Origin: Trichobilharzia regenti
Taxonomy: Eukaryota; Platyhelminthes; Trematoda; Strigeidida; Schistosomatidae
Direction of reading: 5' to 3'
Length of the DNA stretch: 64,000 bases
Assembly: GCA_944472135.2 (NCBI GenBank)
Contig: OX235270.1
Coordinates: forward strand, 83,275,168 to 83,339,167
Position numbers and translations under genes: made by a program. Below, piece by piece: positions 1 through 11,371 of the stretch. Numbering within the stretch: position 1 is the stretch's first letter; each line of letters starts with the position of its first letter. The notes under the pieces were generated by a model that saw only the letters and a program-made list of their open reading frames with translations, did not search any database and had not been told where the DNA came from.

Positions 1-343
1 GACGTGGACAGATATAAACAGGTAACTTCCTCCTGTCATAATTCCATAGATTGTTAAGAATTTAGGCAAATTTCCTGACACTTCAGCCAACTAATACCTG
101 CTCTCATGTGGAGATAGAACAGGACAATAGAGAACATCGGAAACTGGATGTACTTTGAAAGTTCCTGCAATACTACCACTCGGAGTTACTTTTGGGGGAT
201 GAAGGGGTGCTGATGATTATTCACACTATAACCAGGAATAAAGCGAGTTCTTACACCCACAATTGCCACAATATTAATTCTCCCTAGACCAAAGGTGAAT
301 CAAAACACCAAATTGATCGTCCAGAATAAGAAATAAGTTTCGT
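1..343. other. unique flank, no gene seen
   Basis: No convincing coding frame, RNA gene or repeat was recognised here. The last five bases before the LTR (344-348, AACTA) are the left copy of the Gypsy target-site duplication. Confidence 0.5.
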
Positions 344-348
344 AACTA

Positions 349-647
349 TGTAGCGGTAAATAATTCCCCAAAATTATTGACCACAGCAATCACTCACCAT
401 TGGATACTGACCACCACAGTTTAAGTCGACTTGTTTAGCTGAAGGCTTCCGGTCAAGCATCCCGCCATTTGGTACCCCGTTGTGTCACGTGCACGATCAC
501 TAGCTAGCTAAGCGTTCGTCTGACGGCTTGTTTTGGTCCCGAAATATATCACGTGGTTTTGACGATCAAATATTGGCTTTTGCTTTGTCTTTAGTACACG
601 AGAATAAATTAGAAGTTGCTGTGTAAGATAATTCCGTCAACCTCTAA
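349..647 (+). repeat. 5' LTR of Gypsy element
   Basis: Direct repeat of 5603-5901 with one mismatch (position 406). It begins TGTAGCGG and ends ...CTCTAA, so it lacks the canonical terminal CA. The end is set by the flanking AACTA duplication and by where the two copies diverge. It should carry the Pol II promoter of the element; no clear TATA box stands out. Confidence 0.92.
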
Positions 648-649
648 AC

Positions 650-666
650 TGGTGAGCCCAACCGCT
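650..666 (+). promoter_or_regulatory. putative tRNA primer-binding site
   Basis: TGGTGAGCCCAACC begins two bases after the 5' LTR. A TGG start complements the CCA end of a tRNA, and position and start fit a minus-strand primer site. CsRn1-type elements use a similar TGGTGA... site for tRNA-Trp; the match here is partial. Confidence 0.6.
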
Positions 667-762
667 AACTTCATCCACGATAAATCCGCAGATAACTCCG
701 GTGAGTTCGTTCCATTTTGTATTTGTTCTTGTACCATATATTATTCGACATATTCGACATTC

Positions 763-957
763 GCGTCGGTGGCACAGTGGTTAGGATTCTCACCGGCCAT
801 GCACATGGTCCGAGGTTCGATCCCCTGCCGACGCACACCTGATATCTATGGTCGGCCTGCAAAAATTGGGCTACCGATATCCATGCTGAAAATTCCATAC
901 TTGTACCAAAAATACCGTGTGGAATCAAGCTGTAATCAAAAATAAAAAAATAAGTAA
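763..957 (+). mobile_element. tRNA-headed SINE, family A1, in the Gypsy leader
   Basis: The element starts GCGTCGGTGGCACAGTGG. It has box-B-like GGTTCGATCCCC and CCGACGC closing an acceptor-like stem (GCGTCGG with CCGACGC), then a body ending ...GTGGAATCAAGCTGTAATC and an A-rich tail. Related copies lie at 2469-2663 (reverse), 6098-6287 and 58545-58735, with a tail fragment at 17449-17515. It sits between the primer-binding site and gag. Confidence 0.85.
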
Positions 958-972
958 ATAAAAATTTTCGTC

Positions 973-1797
973 ATGAGTGATCTTAGTCCCAAGGTCATTC
1001 GTATCCGCTCAACTCCTAAAACTATTCAGCTTGTAACGTACTGGCCAGATAATGCTGAAACGTGGTTTCAGATAGCTGAAGCAGATTTTTGTGAGCATGG
1101 GATAAACGATCACCGTTCACAGTTACTTGCAGTTATTCACGCCCTACCGCGGGAATTCAGCAAGTACGTAACATCTCAGATGTTGAGTCCCGAGGTAAGT
1201 AACTCGTACGAGTTGCTCGAAGCATCCCTCCTCAGGAGAAACGTTCTCACGGATCGACAACGTCTGGACGAATTATTTCGTAACGTCGAGTTAGATCAGT
1301 CAGCCGTGAGCATGCTGACAAGAATGAGAGAAGTTATCGGCCAAAGTTAGTTCGACGAATGACTATTTAGAGAACTCTTCTTATCCAAGCTGCCAGAGTC
1401 TGTACAGACCGTACTTGTGACACTTCAGTGTACTGTAGTAGAGGACTTAGCTATTTCTGCATATAGGATTCTAGAAATAACTAAACGGTCAGTTCCAGAA
1501 ATATGCTCGATGACTAAGGAGACTTCTAGTAAGGATACTGCAATGACAGAGTTATGCAACTCCATCCAGCAGATGTTTAGGTCAAACATGCATTCTTCCT
1601 CTTCCGACCGTCGTCCTAAATCTCCTCAACACAGAAACTCACGTGGTCGATCTAAGTCCAAACTACGTTCATTGAAAAACCCTGACTGGTTCTGGTACCA
1701 AAACACCTATGGCCAAGAAGAGAAGTGTTGCCGTAAGCCTCGTAACTTCGGAAATGTCTCAAAGTCTGTGGGAAACTATCCCGCCGGCACGCGTTAG
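973..1797 (+). pseudogene. Gypsy gag, interrupted by two stop codons
   Basis: An ATG at 973 opens a gag-like frame (begins MSDLSPKVIRIRS). It is broken by TAG at 1348-1350 and TGA at 1360-1362, then continues in the same frame to TAG at 1795-1797. The C-terminal part is basic and Ser/Arg-rich and has a WY...C...F block near 1690-1750. That block looks like a decayed CsRn1-type Cys/His motif in which several of the metal ligands are replaced. The capsid/nucleocapsid role follows from position only. Pol is in another frame and its open frame reaches upstream into the gag end, so a programmed frameshift is plausible. Confidence 0.8.
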
Positions 1798-1844
1798 CGG
1801 CAACCGTCGCCGGTGGCACTAGCCGCCTACTTTATATCCATGAT

Positions 1845-4800
1845 GTGATAAGCCAGACTAGATACTTAGTCGACACAGGCGCCGAAGTCAGCGTCCTTCC
1901 TGCTACAGCAGCAGATCGACAGAAGGAACCTACCTTCAACTTACAGGCTGCAAATGGAAAACCAATCGCAACCTTTGGTAGGAAATACGTCTATCTGAAC
2001 GTAGGTTTACGCAAACCTATTGGGTGGATTTTCCTTCTCACTGTCGTCACAATGCCCATCATTGGCACGGACCTACTTAATCATCATGATTTACTCGTAG
2101 ACGTCCACCGAAAACGACTGATTGACAATACTACTAGTCTGTCTATCAAAGGCATCACCTACATAAGCCCTAGTTTGTCACCCGTTAATATAAAGGCAAT
2201 CCTTGATCCAACTTTTCAACCGATCGTTGACAAGTATCCGGAACTTAATTACCCGTCGAACGACCTACCGTGCATAACCAGCAATGTTATGCACCACATC
2301 ATTACCACAGGACAACCTGTGACATCTATAGCACGACGATTAGCTCCTGACAAACTGAGAATCGCCAGGAATGAATTTGACCATATGCTTACCCTTGGCA
2401 TCATTCGACCTTCGAATAGCCCATGGGCATCCCCACTTCATATGGTTCCGAAAAGGGATAGCAATGATTTTATTTTTATTTTTTTGATTTATAGCTTGAT
2501 TCCACACTGTATTTTTGGTACAAGTATGGAATTTTCAGCATGGATATCGGTAGCCCAAATTTTGCAGGCCGACCGTAGATATCAGGTGTGCGCCTGCGTG
2601 GGCTCGAACCCCGAACCATGTACATGGTCGGTGAGAATCCTAACCACTGTGCCACCGACGCACCGACCTACCGGTGATTACCGGAGAGTGAATGCCAAAA
2701 CAAGCCCTGATTGCTACCCGTTGCCTCATATACACGATATAACGGCAACCTTATCTGGCGCGACTATATTCTCCAAAATCGACTTGGTCAAAGCGTATAA
2801 CCAAATCCCATTGGCAACAGAAGATGTCCCAAAAACGGCCATCACTACGCCTTTTGGACTTTTTGAATTTCTACGTATGCCATTCGGTCTCCGGAATACA
2901 GCCCAAACATTCCAACGCTTCATTGACGAAGTATTTCGCGGTCTCGACTTTGTATACGCATACTCAGACGACTGCCTCATTGCCAGTCCAGACAAGGAAA
3001 CTCACCTTAGGCACTTGGACTTGGCATTTGAAAGGTTACGCCAACATGGTGTTACCATTAATGTTCAAAAGTCTCAAATCAATGTTGACTCACTCAACTT
3101 TCTGGGTCACACTATTGACTGCAAGGGCATTCGCCCACTGACTACTAAGGTCGAGGCTATACTGAACTTTCCAGAGCCACAGACAGTGAAAAGTCTCCGC
3201 ACTTTTAACGGCCTGGTAAGTTATTATCGACGCTTTATTCCCAACTGTGCCTCTTTGATTCAGCCATTAACAGACCTCCTTCGAGGGAATAACAAGTCCA
3301 TAGAACTTGACGCGTCTGCTCGAAATGCTTTTACCCAGATTAAAAAAGCTATTGCGAATGCCACACTTCTGATGTATCAGGATTCAACGGTACCGTTAAG
3401 TATCTCGGTTGATGCATCAAACACTGCAATCGGCGCAGTTCTACAACAGTTAGTTAACAAAGAGTGGGAACCACTCACCTTTTTCTCGAGACGCCTGCAA
3501 ATAGCTGAAACGAAGTACAGTACATTCGGCAGAGAACTTCTGGCTATGTACTGTGCCATACGACATTTTCAACATTCAGTAGAGGGTCGTGAATTCATAA
3601 TTTTTACTGATCACAAACCTCTGACGTACTCTCTGAACTCATCTTCAGATAAGTATTCACCTAGGGAATCACGACAACTGGATTACGTCTCACAGTTTAC
3701 ATCAGATATTCGCCATGTACCCGGAGTAAACAACACTGTGGCAGATGCCTTGTTGCGCGTTTGTTCCCTCACCCAAATCGACGGCATAGACCTTGTAAAA
3801 CTGGCTCGTCTTCAAAAAGAAGATGCCGAGCTTCAACATGAGTTGTCAAAAACAACTCTACAATTAGCTGAGAAACCGTTAGGTATGGGAGGAGATACTA
3901 TTCTATGCGACATTTCCACGAGTACTCCTCACCCCATCGTGCCTAAAAGTTATCGCCGTAACGTCTTCAATACGTTGCATGGCTTATCTCACCCAGGAAT
4001 TCGAACTACTGTCAAGCTCGTAACTAGTCAGTTTTGTTGGCCTGGTATTAATAAAGAAGTAAGGGAATGGGCACACACGTGCTTAGCTTGTCAAAAGTGC
4101 AAGGTGATAAGACACACCAAAAGCCCACTTAGCACCCTTCTTCTCCCTGACGCTCGTTTTGAACACGCCTATATAGATTTGGTTGGACCCCTTCCTGAAT
4201 CACATGGATATACTTATATTTTAACTTGTATCGATCTATTCACACGATGGCCGGAAGCAGTACCCATCAAGGACGTATCTGCTGAAAAAGTCGCGCGTGT
4301 CTTTGTAGAAAGATGGATCGCTAACTTTGGATGCCCATCTTCCACAAGAACTGATCGCGGGCGGCAATTCGAAAGTGGCTTATTCTTCGCCCTGACTAAA
4401 ATCATAGGTTGCATGCGTTTTCGAACAACAGCCTACCTTCCTCAAGCTAATGGTATGGTAGAACGTCTACACAGACAGTTGAAAGCTGGTCTGTCAGCCG
4501 CAAACACCACCCATTGGACTGAATCCCTTCCGTTAGTTCTCCTAGGGATACGAAACGCCCTGAAAACCGATGCTGGTTGTACTAGCGCCGAGCTAGTATA
4601 TGGCACGACACTGCGACCGCCTGGTGAATTTCATTCTCCCTCGAGCTTCCCACCAGTGGTAGATCACGCTTCATACGTCAGCAGGCTTACAAACGCAATG
4701 CGTTCAGTTAAACCTGCTCCCCTTTGTCCACAGTCCATTGATGTTTCTGTTCATCCGTGTTTAAAAACTTCTTCACATGTATTTGTTCGTCGCGACTCTG

Positions 4801-5117
4801 TGCGCAGACCCCTGGAACTTCCATTCGACGGACCTTATAAAGTAATTAAACGTTCGGATAAATTCTTTGTCTTGGACAAAAAAGGCCGCGAGGACACCGT
4901 CAGCATTAACCGTCTGAAGCCGGCTTACTTGGAGGTTTATCCTATTAGCATAGAGCTAACCGTACCCCAAAATCCACAAGTAACCGAAGATCGTTTCGTC
5001 CTCGATGAAGTCACTGGCACAGCGACAGCTACAAAACCTTCTGTCGAGCCCCCTAAGAAAACCCGTTCTGAACGTACCGTAAGGTCCCCAGAATATCTTC
5101 ACACATATTTGACATAA
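1845..5117 (+). CDS. Gypsy pol polyprotein, with an in-frame SINE insertion
   Basis: This is an open frame of 1090 codons. Domains in order: retropepsin with DTGAE near residue 10; reverse transcriptase with a YSDD active site near residue 372; RNase H with SVDAS and TDHKPL; integrase with an HHCC zinc finger (LHGLSHPG ... CLACQKC) and a D,D-35-E core (DLVGPLP, TDRGRQF, VERLHR). Residues about 209-273 are not RT: they are the translation of a SINE inserted in reverse orientation (2469-2663) between a [12 protein letters not shown] block and a [10 protein letters not shown] block. The insertion is 195 bp, so the frame survives, but it falls in the RT fingers and probably harms activity. The first listed codon is GTG; no ATG start is evident and expression is likely as a Gag-Pol fusion. 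Confidence 0.92.
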   Translation: MISQTRYLVDTGAEVSVLPATAADRQKEPTFNLQAANGKPIATFGRKYVYLNVGLRKPIGWIFLLTVVTMPIIGTDLLNHHDLLVDVHRKRLIDNTTSLSIKGITYISPSLSPVNIKAILDPTFQPIVDKYPELNYPSNDLPCITSNVMHHIITTGQPVTSIARRLAPDKLRIARNEFDHMLTLGIIRPSNSPWASPLHMVPKRDSNDFIFIFLIYSLIPHCIFGTSMEFSAWISVAQILQADRRYQVCACVGSNPEPCTWSVRILTTVPPTHRPTGDYRRVNAKTSPDCYPLPHIHDITATLSGATIFSKIDLVKAYNQIPLATEDVPKTAITTPFGLFEFLRMPFGLRNTAQTFQRFIDEVFRGLDFVYAYSDDCLIASPDKETHLRHLDLAFERLRQHGVTINVQKSQINVDSLNFLGHTIDCKGIRPLTTKVEAILNFPEPQTVKSLRTFNGLVSYYRRFIPNCASLIQPLTDLLRGNNKSIELDASARNAFTQIKKAIANATLLMYQDSTVPLSISVDASNTAIGAVLQQLVNKEWEPLTFFSRRLQIAETKYSTFGRELLAMYCAIRHFQHSVEGREFIIFTDHKPLTYSLNSSSDKYSPRESRQLDYVSQFTSDIRHVPGVNNTVADALLRVCSLTQIDGIDLVKLARLQKEDAELQHELSKTTLQLAEKPLGMGGDTILCDISTSTPHPIVPKSYRRNVFNTLHGLSHPGIRTTVKLVTSQFCWPGINKEVREWAHTCLACQKCKVIRHTKSPLSTLLLPDARFEHAYIDLVGPLPESHGYTYILTCIDLFTRWPEAVPIKDVSAEKVARVFVERWIANFGCPSSTRTDRGRQFESGLFFALTKIIGCMRFRTTAYLPQANGMVERLHRQLKAGLSAANTTHWTESLPLVLLGIRNALKTDAGCTSAELVYGTTLRPPGEFHSPSSFPPVVDHASYVSRLTNAMRSVKPAPLCPQSIDVSVHPCLKTSSHVFVRRDSVRRPLELPFDGPYKVIKRSDKFFVLDKKGREDTVSINRLKPAYLEVYPISIELTVPQNPQVTEDRFVLDEVTGTATATKPSVEPPKKTRSERTVRSPEYLHTYLT
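2469..2663 (-). mobile_element. SINE A1 inserted antisense inside Gypsy RT
   Basis: Reverse complement of the A1 SINE: a T-rich start (the SINE tail), then the body, then CCACTGTGCCACCGACGC (the tRNA-like head). It is 195 bp with no stop codon in the pol frame. No clear target-site duplication flanks it, and the Trp codon usually found at this RT position seems to be missing, so a small deletion accompanied the event. Confidence 0.9.
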
Positions 5118-5602
5118 CGAAGTCGTGTGATTCACCCAACTCATTCGTTTGTGGTACCAACTATTTTTTTAGCCGTATCAATTTTTTTATATACTGTATC
5201 GCTAAACAGTATAAGTAACATGCGCAAAAAAAAGAATTAATTAGATGTCTTTTTTTTCGACGTTCTGAACTTAGCATTATTTTACTGTATAGTAAATGCA
5301 CATCATTATTTTTAACAAAAAAGCTGATTTGGTACATTTTCTTCGACATGGTTCTTAGCGTTCTCGTTTTCTTTTCCAGGTGCGACGGGCACTGGACAGG
5401 AAACAAACGAAGCACGGGATCCAATGAACAAAATCAAGGAAGCTATGTACAAACACCCTATTAGCATAGGCAGACAAACCAGTAGGCATGCCACTAAGCC
5501 ACTCGGAAGATTTCTTTCACTCGAAAGGGAACCATCGAGTCTTTTTACTTCTGGCTGGTTCTGTCTTAGGATCCTCACCACCCCACTATGGGGGGAGTGA
5601 GC
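5118..5602 (+). other. Gypsy 3' untranslated region with polypurine tract
   Basis: No gene seen. AT-rich at first. The purine run GGGGGGAGTGAG at about 5591-5601 abuts the 3' LTR and fits the plus-strand primer (polypurine tract). Confidence 0.7.
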
Positions 5603-5901
5603 TGTAGCGGTAAATAATTCCCCAAAATTATTGACCACAGCAATCACTCACCATTGGATGCTGACCACCACAGTTTAAGTCGACTTGTTTAGCTGAAGGC
5701 TTCCGGTCAAGCATCCCGCCATTTGGTACCCCGTTGTGTCACGTGCACGATCACTAGCTAGCTAAGCGTTCGTCTGACGGCTTGTTTTGGTCCCGAAATA
5801 TATCACGTGGTTTTGACGATCAAATATTGGCTTTTGCTTTGTCTTTAGTACACGAGAATAAATTAGAAGTTGCTGTGTAAGATAATTCCGTCAACCTCTA
5901 A
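5603..5901 (+). repeat. 3' LTR of Gypsy element
   Basis: Direct repeat of 349-647 with one mismatch (G5660). Followed by AACTA (5902-5906), the right copy of the target-site duplication. Confidence 0.92.
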
Positions 5902-6097
5902 AACTAAAACCATGGTTCAGTGTTGATTGCTTAGCTGGCTAGAGCTTGGCCAGGAACGATCGAATGTTTCATATGGGCGTACTTCAGCTTAACTAGTCGA
6001 CTTAAACGGCGAAGATCAGCATTCAGTGGGAATAATGTTACAAGCAGATAATTTTGAGGAAGTATTTACTGCTACCGCTTTGAGACATCTAGTGAAA

Positions 6098-6287
6098 GTG
6101 CGTTGACGGCACAGCATTTAAGATGCTTGCGGAGCATGCACATGGCTCGGGGTTGGACCCGTGGCCAACGCACACCTGCTATCAATAGTCGGCCTGCCTT
6201 ATTTGGGTTACCGATACCACATGCTGAAAATTCCTCAGTTGTATCAAAAACACTGAGTTGAATCAAGCTATAATAAAAAATAATGGA
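6098..6287 (+). mobile_element. diverged SINE A1 copy
   Basis: Head GTGCGTTGACGGCACAGC, box-B-like GGGGTTGGACCC and the A1 body ending ...TTGAATCAAGCTATAAT with an A-rich tail. More diverged than the copies at 763 and 58545. It lies in the unique DNA between the Gypsy and BEL insertions; the rest of 5907-6742 shows no gene. Confidence 0.75.
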
Positions 6288-6747
6288 CTGTTCCACTTCT
6301 AAGTGTTCTTTCAACTTGTATGTGACCTCATATTAACGAAGCCTTTACATTATTGGTCCATCGCTCCTTTGGCTGATGTATGTGCATTTAAGAATATTAA
6401 CCACGCTTAGATTATCCGTTTCATACTTAATCCAATAGGAGAGGGATGGTAGATGACTGAATTTGGAGTGTTTGTTACACAAATAAAGGGTTTAATAGTG
6501 CAAAACAAGCACAAAGACGAAATAAATACAAATCCATTAAAAAGGCATTTACGAAAAGATGTAGTAACAAAAGGTGTGAGGCGTTACAGGAATTTTTCGA
6601 TATCTTTTCAAAGTATAATCAATACTTCTTAAAAATGACTGCATCCAAATTAGGTTCATGGGATGTGAATAACTTGAATAACCGTGTCCGCCTTAAGACT
6701 ACAGTGAACTTCAGCTTCTTTTTCTGTAGTTCTTTCGAATCGATATG

Positions 6748-7106
6748 TGTCAATGTAGACGAAGATTGAACGATCAATTCATGGTTGTTCGCTCAAAACC
6801 AACTTCCCCAATTTTCGCGGAGGCATCAATACGACAGTCATCGTCTCATCGGTCGCTGTTCAGAAAGAAGTCAGGAGACAACCATCAGAAGTAATCTTGT
6901 GATTTATTATTGTAATATTTGTTCACAGACCTTAGTTGTCACATTGTTTATATGTTGGTGAAACAATAAAGAATCCTCGAATCACCAATTGGTGTTTTGG
7001 ATTTTTCATCCGTTATTAATAAGCGTTTCTGAGAAACTTCAAGGAACAGCGTGAGCCCGAGCGTAGCGAGAGCTGGGCATTGACGATTTACGAGACGCGG
7101 CTGACA
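6748..7106 (+). repeat. BEL LTR 1
   Basis: Starts TGTCAATGTAG and ends GGCTGACA (TG...CA). Matches 13160-13518 with very few differences. Contains AATAAAG in ACAATAAAGAATCC, a likely polyadenylation signal. Preceded by ATATG. Confidence 0.92.
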
Positions 7107-7215
7107 GTTTCTGACGATAGAAACAGATTCTGGCGAATTCAGACAATTGGTGACAGCTTGGATATTCACCGTTCATGTTTCCTGGTGCTGGCCAAGTCCT
7201 CCTTGAACAAGCAAT
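7107..7215 (+). other. BEL leader, cut by CR1
   Basis: Same sequence as 13519-13627 and related to 25530-25640. It includes TGGTGCTGGCCAAGTCC, a TGG-starting candidate primer-binding site. It stops at CAAGCAAT and resumes at 12837 as CAATATCTGG, which marks the CR1 insertion point with a 4-bp CAAT overlap. Confidence 0.8.
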
Positions 7216-7553
7216 AATAATAATAATAATAGTATATTCTCATTTTGTACATGAGAGACGCCAGTTTACAGGCATCATCAATATGATAAATTACATATAC
7301 GATTAGCAATCATAATTAATAATAATGTTTTAATAAAGTACACATTTTTTCCTACTTGTGTAGGACACACCAAATATACAGGCATGGATAAGCATTAATT
7401 AAATTTCATAAATTCGGTTTATGGTTAAGTTACATGGTTGCTGGCGTTTTTGTTTTAATAATAATTATAATAATGTATATTCTCATATAAACATATAAAT
7501 TTACATGAAAATGCATGCCATTTTTTTAGGTCTGTGGGAACAATATGATAACC

Positions 7554-7816
7554 AGTCATTCAATGGAGCACATCATGAAATATAGGAATATTGACTTCGC
7601 ATTAACAAAAAAACCCAAGTAAGTTTTGGATGGATTAAAAATACTTGGGAAAAAATAAAGCTTGAAGTTATTCCACAATATAACAAGTCATTCAATGGAG
7701 CACATCATGAAATATAGGAATATTGTCTTCGCATTAACAAAAAAACCCAAGTAAGTTTTGGATGGATTAAAAATACTTGGGAAAAAATAAAGCTTGAAGT
7801 AATTCCTCAATATAAC
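7554..7816. repeat. 132-bp tandem duplication in CR1 3' UTR
   Basis: The block starting AGTCATTCAATGGAGC occurs at 7554 and again at 7686 with almost no differences (for example GACTTC versus GTCTTC). This is two units of 132 bp. Confidence 0.9.
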
Positions 7817-8382
7817 CTGGGTGTGTACAAATCCGAATCTCATTTTTGATTTGATTTATATCCAAATTGGGTAATAAGGAAGCTATTTTTACAGATACGA
7901 TCAGTTATGTTATAAGCTACAATCGTGAAGTTGTATTACAAATTGATACTTTTCCATTGGTATAAGAGTATATTCCACAAATGTAATCCAGGTTGCGTCG
8001 TGGAGAAAGTTAATTCGTTATTAACCAGGCAACTGAAAGATACGGGACCAATAATGTTTGCAGATCATTTGTCATTGTAAATGGTCAAATATCCACATTA
8101 TTCATTCTCATTCAAAAAGTCAAATGGAAGCTGAAATGGTGAGAGAAAAAAGAAGACAAACAACAGCAACGCAAAAGAAAGCAACGGGAGTCCTTAAGGA
8201 GTGATTAATAAATATATACATATATATTCTGTTTAGTAACTGTGGTTATTTTGGTACACAAACTAACTAGTCCCGTTATGCTAACTTTTATATTATGTGT
8301 GAACTAATATTACTGTCCTGTGTAGAAATGTTAATCATCTAGTTCCAATAATATTAAAATTTATAATTGTAGTTTGCTGTAA

Positions 8383-11371
8383 CTACACGTTTAAACAACT
8401 TAAAATATCTATGTAGGGTGAAAAAGAGGGTGTAAGAGTCAGACGTATAAGTGCATTGTCATCTTTGAGCAGTCTGGTGACTGAGGAGATGAACACTGGA
8501 AGTGTGTTTGCATCGCGCACATTAGCTGGTAGTCTATTCCAAATGACTGAAAACTTATTTAAGAAGAAGTTGTACCGCACGTAAGTCTGACAGTGCTCTA
8601 TAGCAGCTAGGTTGTGATGATTTCTAAGATTGTAACTGACGACAGCGGTAGGTTTAGTTATTGGCTCGGAGGAATGCAAGAGAAGATTAGTTAGCTTATA
8701 GTAAAAGATTAGGTTTAGCTTAAGGCGTCTTTTCCAGAGGGGTTCTAATCTTAGTCTTACGCATCTCTCATGGTATTCCAGACTACTTTCTAAACCAAGA
8801 GTTCTTGAGGTAAACTGCCGTTGCACTCCCTCTAATTTAAGCTTGTCATTTTGTCTTAGTCCGCTAAGAATAAACGGGCAGTATTCTAAGATAGGTCGGA
8901 CACATACTTTGTATAATAAAACCCTAGTTTCACAACAAAAGAAATTGCGTGTTATGCATCCTATCAGCCTACGCGTTTTACGTCTGGCATAATCAGTCTG
9001 TTCAGCGAACGTTAGGTTACTAGAGTATCTAATACCGAGATCTACGACTGAATTGAGCTTAGCTAGTTTTCGCCCATTTATTTCAAGGTTTAGATCAAGC
9101 TTACTGTTGCCGATACAAATCCAGCCGCATTTGTCAATGTTAAAATTTAGGCAGGATTCAGCACACCACGTTGCAAGGCTACTTAGTTCAAGATGTATTT
9201 TAGTAACCATATCGCTTAATTCATGAGTGTAGCAGGAGTAGACGACTTTGAGGTCGTCAGCATATAGGAATGGTTTACCTGAGGTGAAGCACTTGCAAAT
9301 GCTGTTAATGTAAACTGTGAATAAAAGTGGACCTAGGACACTACCTTGCACGACCCCACTTGAGATCTGCCTAGGGTGAGACAATACAGATCCAACTTTG
9401 GTTATTTGTACCCTGTTGCTTAGAAATGATTTTAACCAGTTCAGTAATGGGTTGCGAATTCCACAAGAGTACAGCTTCTCAAAGAGAATACTGTGAGATA
9501 CCATGTCAAATGCCCTAGATATATCGAAGTATAGAACAACGACTAGCTTACGTGCTTCGCGATTACTAGTGATGCAGTTGAAAAAGTCGAAGTGGCAAGT
9601 AACGCAGGATCTATTTTTGAGAAATCCGTGTTGAGACCTTGTAACAAGATCCTCCCTAATTAGGTAGTCTGACAATTGATCCTTTACAACTTTCTCCATG
9701 ATTCGTGAGATAACTGGGGTTATATTTATGGGTCTGTAATTGCGGACGTTTGCCCTATCACCAGATTTGTAATGTGGAATTATGAAGCTAGTTTTCCACT
9801 CACTAGGGTAAGTGCCAGTGTCCATAGATATTGAGAAGAATTTAAGAAGTAACAGGGGTATATCACACCCACTGTTTTTGAAAATTATCGAAGCGAGGCC
9901 ATCCGGTCCCGTACTAGTGGAAGGTTTAAGGCTTTTAATTGCTTGTACTATTAACTGATTAGTGAACACAATGCTTTCAAGGGAAGAGATAGTAAGGGGA
10001 GCGGTTTCACCAGGCATATGTGTTTCTAAACTAAAGTTTGCAAACCAATCACTGAAAGTTCACAGATAGTGGCAGGTTCATTGTAGATTACTTTGTCGTG
10101 AAGTAAGTATGGGATTTCCCTCGCTGACTGCATTCGTTTTTTAAGAAGTGCCGTTAAGTTATAAACTTTGGAGGTACTTTCAAGTGCCGTTAACTCTTCG
10201 TCGAGGTCCTTTTGAGAACGTAGGCGCTTGATAGATTCAAGAGACTCGTGGATTGAGAGCAATAGTGATATGTCCTTAGTGGAATAGTACTGTTTCTTCA
10301 GTTTCCTTAACTTATTACGGTGTGCCCTTGGAATATATTCAGTTCGGTGTCTACTTAATTTCACTATTTTATTTGGGGCAACTGTATCTAGACAAAGGGT
10401 AACATTCCTGTAAAACAGGGTTACTAAGGCCTCCAGGGAGTCAGTGGTAAAATAGTCATCCCATTGACAGAGTCGAATAAGTTCTTGGACTAATCCCCAG
10501 TCTGTATATTTGTAACTACGACATATTGTGCTTCCTGAGTCTTGTTTGTTTCCTGTATTTAGTGGTGAGAAAGGCAGAGAGCAGAGTACCATTCTATGGT
10601 CACTACTGGAAAATCTATTACCAACATAAGTGGATACTGGGATTGTGTCATGACAAAAAACAAGGTCCAAATGTTGTCCCCACGAGTAGGTGTCTGGACG
10701 TGTTGTTGCCATCCATAACAGTCTATAGTGGCAAGTAATTCGTCGAAGCGTTGGGGGCCGGAACTAGTTAGCCAATTGACTTCTGGAAGATTGAAGTCCC
10801 CTGCAATTATTTTGTAATTAGCACTAAACGAGGATGCGTGTGCAAACGATTTAGCTAATAACGCATCAGTTTCTTTTGTTGAGCTTGGTGCTCGATAAAC
10901 ACAGCCTATGAGAAGTTTGTACTTATCTCCATGTAAGACAACCCAGAGTGAGTCAGGTACATTATTCATTGTTTCATCTTCCACCTTACTGACTACAAAT
11001 GAGTTATGTATATATATGAGACATCCTCCACCACGCTTGCAATCTCTGTTTGCACGGTGTACAGTGTAATCATCGATACCTATATGCACATCAAGTACAG
11101 AGGATGAGCACCATGACTCAGTAATCAGAGCTACAGTAGGCTTGGCGACTAATAATAATGTCCTTAGTTCAGATATCTTATTGATTAAGGAACGTGCATT
11201 AATTAGCAATATCGTGAATAAGTCACGGGATACTACAAACTGGCTTAAAATGTCACCATAACCTAAATCTATTTGTGCGTCAGCACCGCAAGAATTTATG
11301 AATGAAAAGGAGGTCGGACTGGGTGTCTGCACATCGGAGTTGGTGTGCAATGAGGTGGTCCTAGGTGCCAT
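8383..11371 (-). pseudogene. CR1 ORF2: endonuclease plus reverse transcriptase
   Basis: The N-terminal part (from 11371) is an APE-type endonuclease with ITESW, GGGCLIYI, GCVYRAPSS and AGDFNLPEVNW blocks. It shifts frame near 10650-10700, continues through a SSDHRMV block and linker to about 10026, shifts again near 10020, and then enters the reverse transcriptase (10017-8383). The RT holds DISRAFDMVSH, SSGVVQGSVLGPLLF and the active site FLYADDLK, followed by a thumb-like C-terminus with FSVIWNRLPANVRDA. The order EN then RT, without RNase H, fits CR1-clade elements. It would nick target DNA and reverse-transcribe the element RNA. At least two frameshifts inactivate this copy. Confidence 0.88.

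Larger units (their letters stand above)
344..5906 (+). mobile_element. complete Ty3/Gypsy LTR retrotransposon (CsRn1/Boudicca-like)
   Basis: Two 299-bp LTRs (349-647 and 5603-5901) enclose a gag frame and a long pol frame in the order protease, RT, RNase H, integrase, which is the Ty3/Gypsy order. The 5-bp repeat AACTA lies immediately outside both LTRs (344-348 and 5902-5906), so this is one insertion. The LTRs differ at only one base by eye (A406 versus G5660), so it is recent. The degenerate WY...C...F block near the gag end resembles the unusual zinc motif of the trematode CsRn1 clade; that clade call is inference. Gag has two stop codons and pol contains a SINE, so this copy is probably not autonomous now, although all pol catalytic motifs I can see remain. 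Confidence 0.93.

Noticed and set aside
763..836. tRNA gene
   Set aside because: The cloverleaf-like head with box A/B is repeated many times with SINE bodies and tails; it is the SINE promoter, not a functional tRNA gene. The same applies at 43534, 48459, 58190 and 58545.
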